From contig JACPDP010000037.1 in NCBI GenBank assembly GCA_016183945.1, forward strand, positions 1-14,575: DNA of 14,575 nucleotides, in the 5' to 3' direction. Shown one piece after another: positions 13,138-14,575 of this stretch (its first letter is position 1; every line of letters starts with the position of its first letter). The DNA is from Magnetospirillum sp. (GTDB lineage: Bacteria; Pseudomonadota; Alphaproteobacteria; Rhodospirillales; Magnetospirillaceae). Below the pieces are notes generated by a model that searched no databases, was not told the origin of the DNA, and saw only the letters and a list, made by a program, of their open reading frames with translations. The position numbers and the translations under genes were made by a program.

Positions 13138-14075
13138 CGGGAGGGAACGGTGAACACCTGGCCGGGATAGATCAGATCGGGATCGCGGATGCGGTCGCGG
13201 TTGGCGCTGAAGATGGCCGTATAGGCCGCGCCGGCACCATAGACGGCCCTCGCGATGCGCCACAACGAATTGCCCGACATCACCACGATGGTATCACCGC
13301 CGTTCTCGGGCAACTTGGCCGCCTCGCCGGGATCGAACATCACCTCGATGCGCGCCAGCACCTTGCCCTTGTCGCCCACCAGATCGGCGCGCAGGACGTG
13401 CCGCCCGGCCTCCGGCCGCTTGCCGGCCTGTCGCCAGCGGCCCTCGGCGTCCGCATCGGCGCGCCCGAGGAAGCGGTTGTCCAGGTAGACATGCACCCGC
13501 CCCTTGGCGGGCGCCTTGCCACCGACGAACAGACGGCCGCGATCGTCGTGGTCGACGGTGTCGATGGAGAGCTGGCCGGCCGCGTCGCCCACCGGTCCCT
13601 GCAGCAGGGTGGAGCCGCCGCCCGGCAGAACCTTGAAGACGATGGCCTGGCCCTGATCGCGTTCGGGCACCACCAGCACCACCGGGGCGGTAGCCTCCAT
13701 GATGGTGCCGTCGGGGTTTTCCGCCCTCAGGCTCAATTCACGTGCGCCGGGCTTCAGCGGGCCGCTGGGAACGAACACCCACTCGCCGCGGTTGTCGGCG
13801 ATGGTGCGTCCGATCTCCGTGCCACCATCGAGGATAACCACCTCGGCCTTGGGCATGGCGCGGCCGGCGATAACGGTGTCGCCGTTCTTGTCGATGCGAA
13901 CCACATCGAACGTCGGCTCGCGGCCCAGCGTCGTATCGGCGGGCGCGGATGCGGGGGCCTCGACGACGGCGGGGGGCAGCGCCTGACGATCCTCATTGGA
14001 ACGGTCAAGCGCCACCACCGCGGCAACCACGGCGACGGCGAGCCCGATGATTGATATGATGACTGGCTTGTTCAC
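13134..14075 (-). CDS. Membrane-anchored LysM-domain protein with Ig-like repeats
   Basis: The 313-aa product has a single N-terminal hydrophobic span (residues 4-23), then an acidic Ala-Pro linker and a periplasmic part. Residues about 55-130 (FDVVRIDKNGDTVIAGRAMP to NPDGTIMEATAPVVLVVPE) and about 165-245 (VGGKAPAKGRVHVYLDNRFL to ADLVGDKGKV) look like two bacterial Ig-like modules. The C-terminus (about 258-310) is a LysM module: NSLWRIARAVYGAGAAYTAI, NRDRIRDPDLIYPGQVFTVP. Such proteins bind peptidoglycan and are often part of the envelope-maintenance machinery. The GTG start at 14075 has GAGGG only 3 nt upstream; the GTG at 14090, five codons earlier, is an alternative. An ATG at 14077 in another frame is followed at once by a stop codon. 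It is convergent with, and overlaps by 4 nt, the 166-aa gene. Confidence 0.85.
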   Translation of the reverse strand: MNKPVIISIIGLAVAVVAAVVALDRSNEDRQALPPAVVEAPASAPADTTLGREPTFDVVRIDKNGDTVIAGRAMPKAEVVILDGGTEIGRTIADNRGEWVFVPSGPLKPGARELSLRAENPDGTIMEATAPVVLVVPERDQGQAIVFKVLPGGGSTLLQGPVGDAAGQLSIDTVDHDDRGRLFVGGKAPAKGRVHVYLDNRFLGRADADAEGRWRQAGKRPEAGRHVLRADLVGDKGKVLARIEVMFDPGEAAKLPENGGDTIVVMSGNSLWRIARAVYGAGAAYTAIFSANRDRIRDPDLIYPGQVFTVPSR

Positions 14076-14172
14076 ATGCCCTCGTTGCACGGCCCGAACG
14101 GCGAGGACGGTACCGTACCGCCTTGTGCGTCTCTGAGCAACCCGCCTTGACCACCAGGAATGGCGACGGCTA

Positions 14173-14246
14173 CCCTCGCCGGGGCAAATAGCACCCGAAT
14201 CGCTCCGTTCGCATGCGCGAAAGCGAGCGGGGCGCCCGGCGAGGGG
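14173..14246. repeat. Large nested palindrome before the cytochrome b561 gene
   Basis: An 11-bp perfect outer repeat (CCCTCGCCGGG 14173-14183, CCCGGCGAGGG 14236-14246) encloses CGCTC (14201-14205) / GAGCG (14226-14230), and inside that TTCGC / GCGAA around ATGC (14209-14222). The full element of about 74 bp looks like a dispersed palindromic unit rather than a terminator, as no T-run follows. It ends a few bases before the ribosome site of the downstream gene and could also form a leader structure there. The remaining 14076-14268 spacer shows no convincing promoter to my reading. Confidence 0.6.
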
Positions 14247-14268
14247 CAAAGGGAGGATGAGGACGGCA

Positions 14269-14575
14269 TGGCTGACGCGGGCGAGACTACGGCGGTACCG
14301 GTGTGGGACATCCCGGTGCGTGTGTTCCACTGGCTGCTGGTGGCGCTGTTCGCCGCCCTGTGGGTCAGCGGCAAGACCGGCAAGCTGGATCTTCACATGC
14401 CCCTAGGGTCGCTGGTGCTGACGCTGCTGCTGTTTCGCTTGGCCTGGGGGGTAATGGGCAGCCGTACCGCCCGCTTTTCCGCCTTCGTCGCCGGGCCGAG
14501 ACGCGCCCTGGCCTATGTGCGGTCGCTGCGCGACGGCCGCCCCTGGCCGGAGCTGGGCCACAACCCGCTGGGCGG
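14269..14575 (+). CDS. Cytochrome b561-type membrane protein (partial, cut by window end)
   Basis: The first 102 residues of a diheme b-type cytochrome of the b561/hydrogenase-cytochrome family are present; the rest lies beyond the window. The motif VWDIPVRVFHWLLVALF (12-28) places a heme-ligand histidine at H21. H43 in HMPLG is the likely second ligand, followed by a second membrane span and FRLAWGVMG (56-64), another family hallmark. TARFSAFV and LGHNPLGG continue the family pattern. Such proteins carry electrons between quinones and periplasmic or membrane partners. The ATG at 14269 has GAGGA (14260-14264) 4 nt upstream; an ATG at 14258 is out of frame. What it partners with cannot be seen here. 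Confidence 0.87.

Noticed and set aside
14076..14396. Upstream extension of the LysM protein by 107 codons
   Set aside because: The extension is Arg-rich, crosses the palindrome and the opposite-strand cytochrome gene; the membrane anchor starts at the GTG near 14075.

Overview
The window is GC-rich, densely coded chromosomal DNA from an alphaproteobacterium. The gene set (a SoeBC-type molybdoenzyme pair, an IalB-family protein, a class 3 zinc-type asparaginase, a psd-pssA pair) and the protein style point to Rhodospirillales, most like Magnetospirillum/Paramagnetospirillum. That assignment is inference from gene content; there is no rRNA or other marker gene here. I count 14 complete protein genes plus a transposase gene, one possible 42-codon gene, and one gene cut off by the right edge. 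I found no tRNA, rRNA, CRISPR array or phage genes, and no gene-free stretch reaches 300 bp.

Layout. Bases 92-1811 (+) hold the iron-sulfur and membrane-anchor subunits of a DMSO-reductase-superfamily enzyme, closest to sulfite dehydrogenase SoeB/SoeC; the catalytic subunit should lie just to the left. A 25-bp-stem hairpin ends that unit. Next come an RluA-type pseudouridine synthase and a two-domain universal stress protein with a palindromic leader. A tiny secreted-peptide reading frame overlaps a nucleoside 2-deoxyribosyltransferase-like gene by 4 nt. YajQ (-) and a DEAD-box RNA helicase with a DbpA-type RNA-binding domain (+) diverge from a 247-bp spacer. An IalB-family periplasmic protein (-) and the asparaginase (+) diverge from an 88-bp spacer.

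A complete 1,330-bp ISL3-family insertion sequence (8434-9763) sits exactly between the asparaginase stop codon and the intrinsic terminator of the convergent ompA-like gene. Its flanks carry an almost perfect target duplication that contains the asparaginase stop codon. To the right lies a minus-strand block: psd and pssA, which overlap by one base and together convert CDP-diacylglycerol to phosphatidylethanolamine, followed downstream by the OmpA-family outer membrane protein. A 166-aa protein of unknown family diverges from psd and converges on a LysM-domain protein, their stop codons overlapping by 4 nt. The window ends inside a cytochrome b561-type membrane protein preceded by a large nested palindrome.

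Two themes recur: cell-envelope biogenesis (Psd, PssA, OmpA-like, LysM, IalB) and membrane redox chemistry (SoeBC, cytochrome b561). Most genes are ordinary housekeeping or accessory genes, and I see no clear new multi-gene system. The points most worth following are the IS/terminator junction, the palindromic elements, the 42-codon frame and the unknown 166-aa protein.
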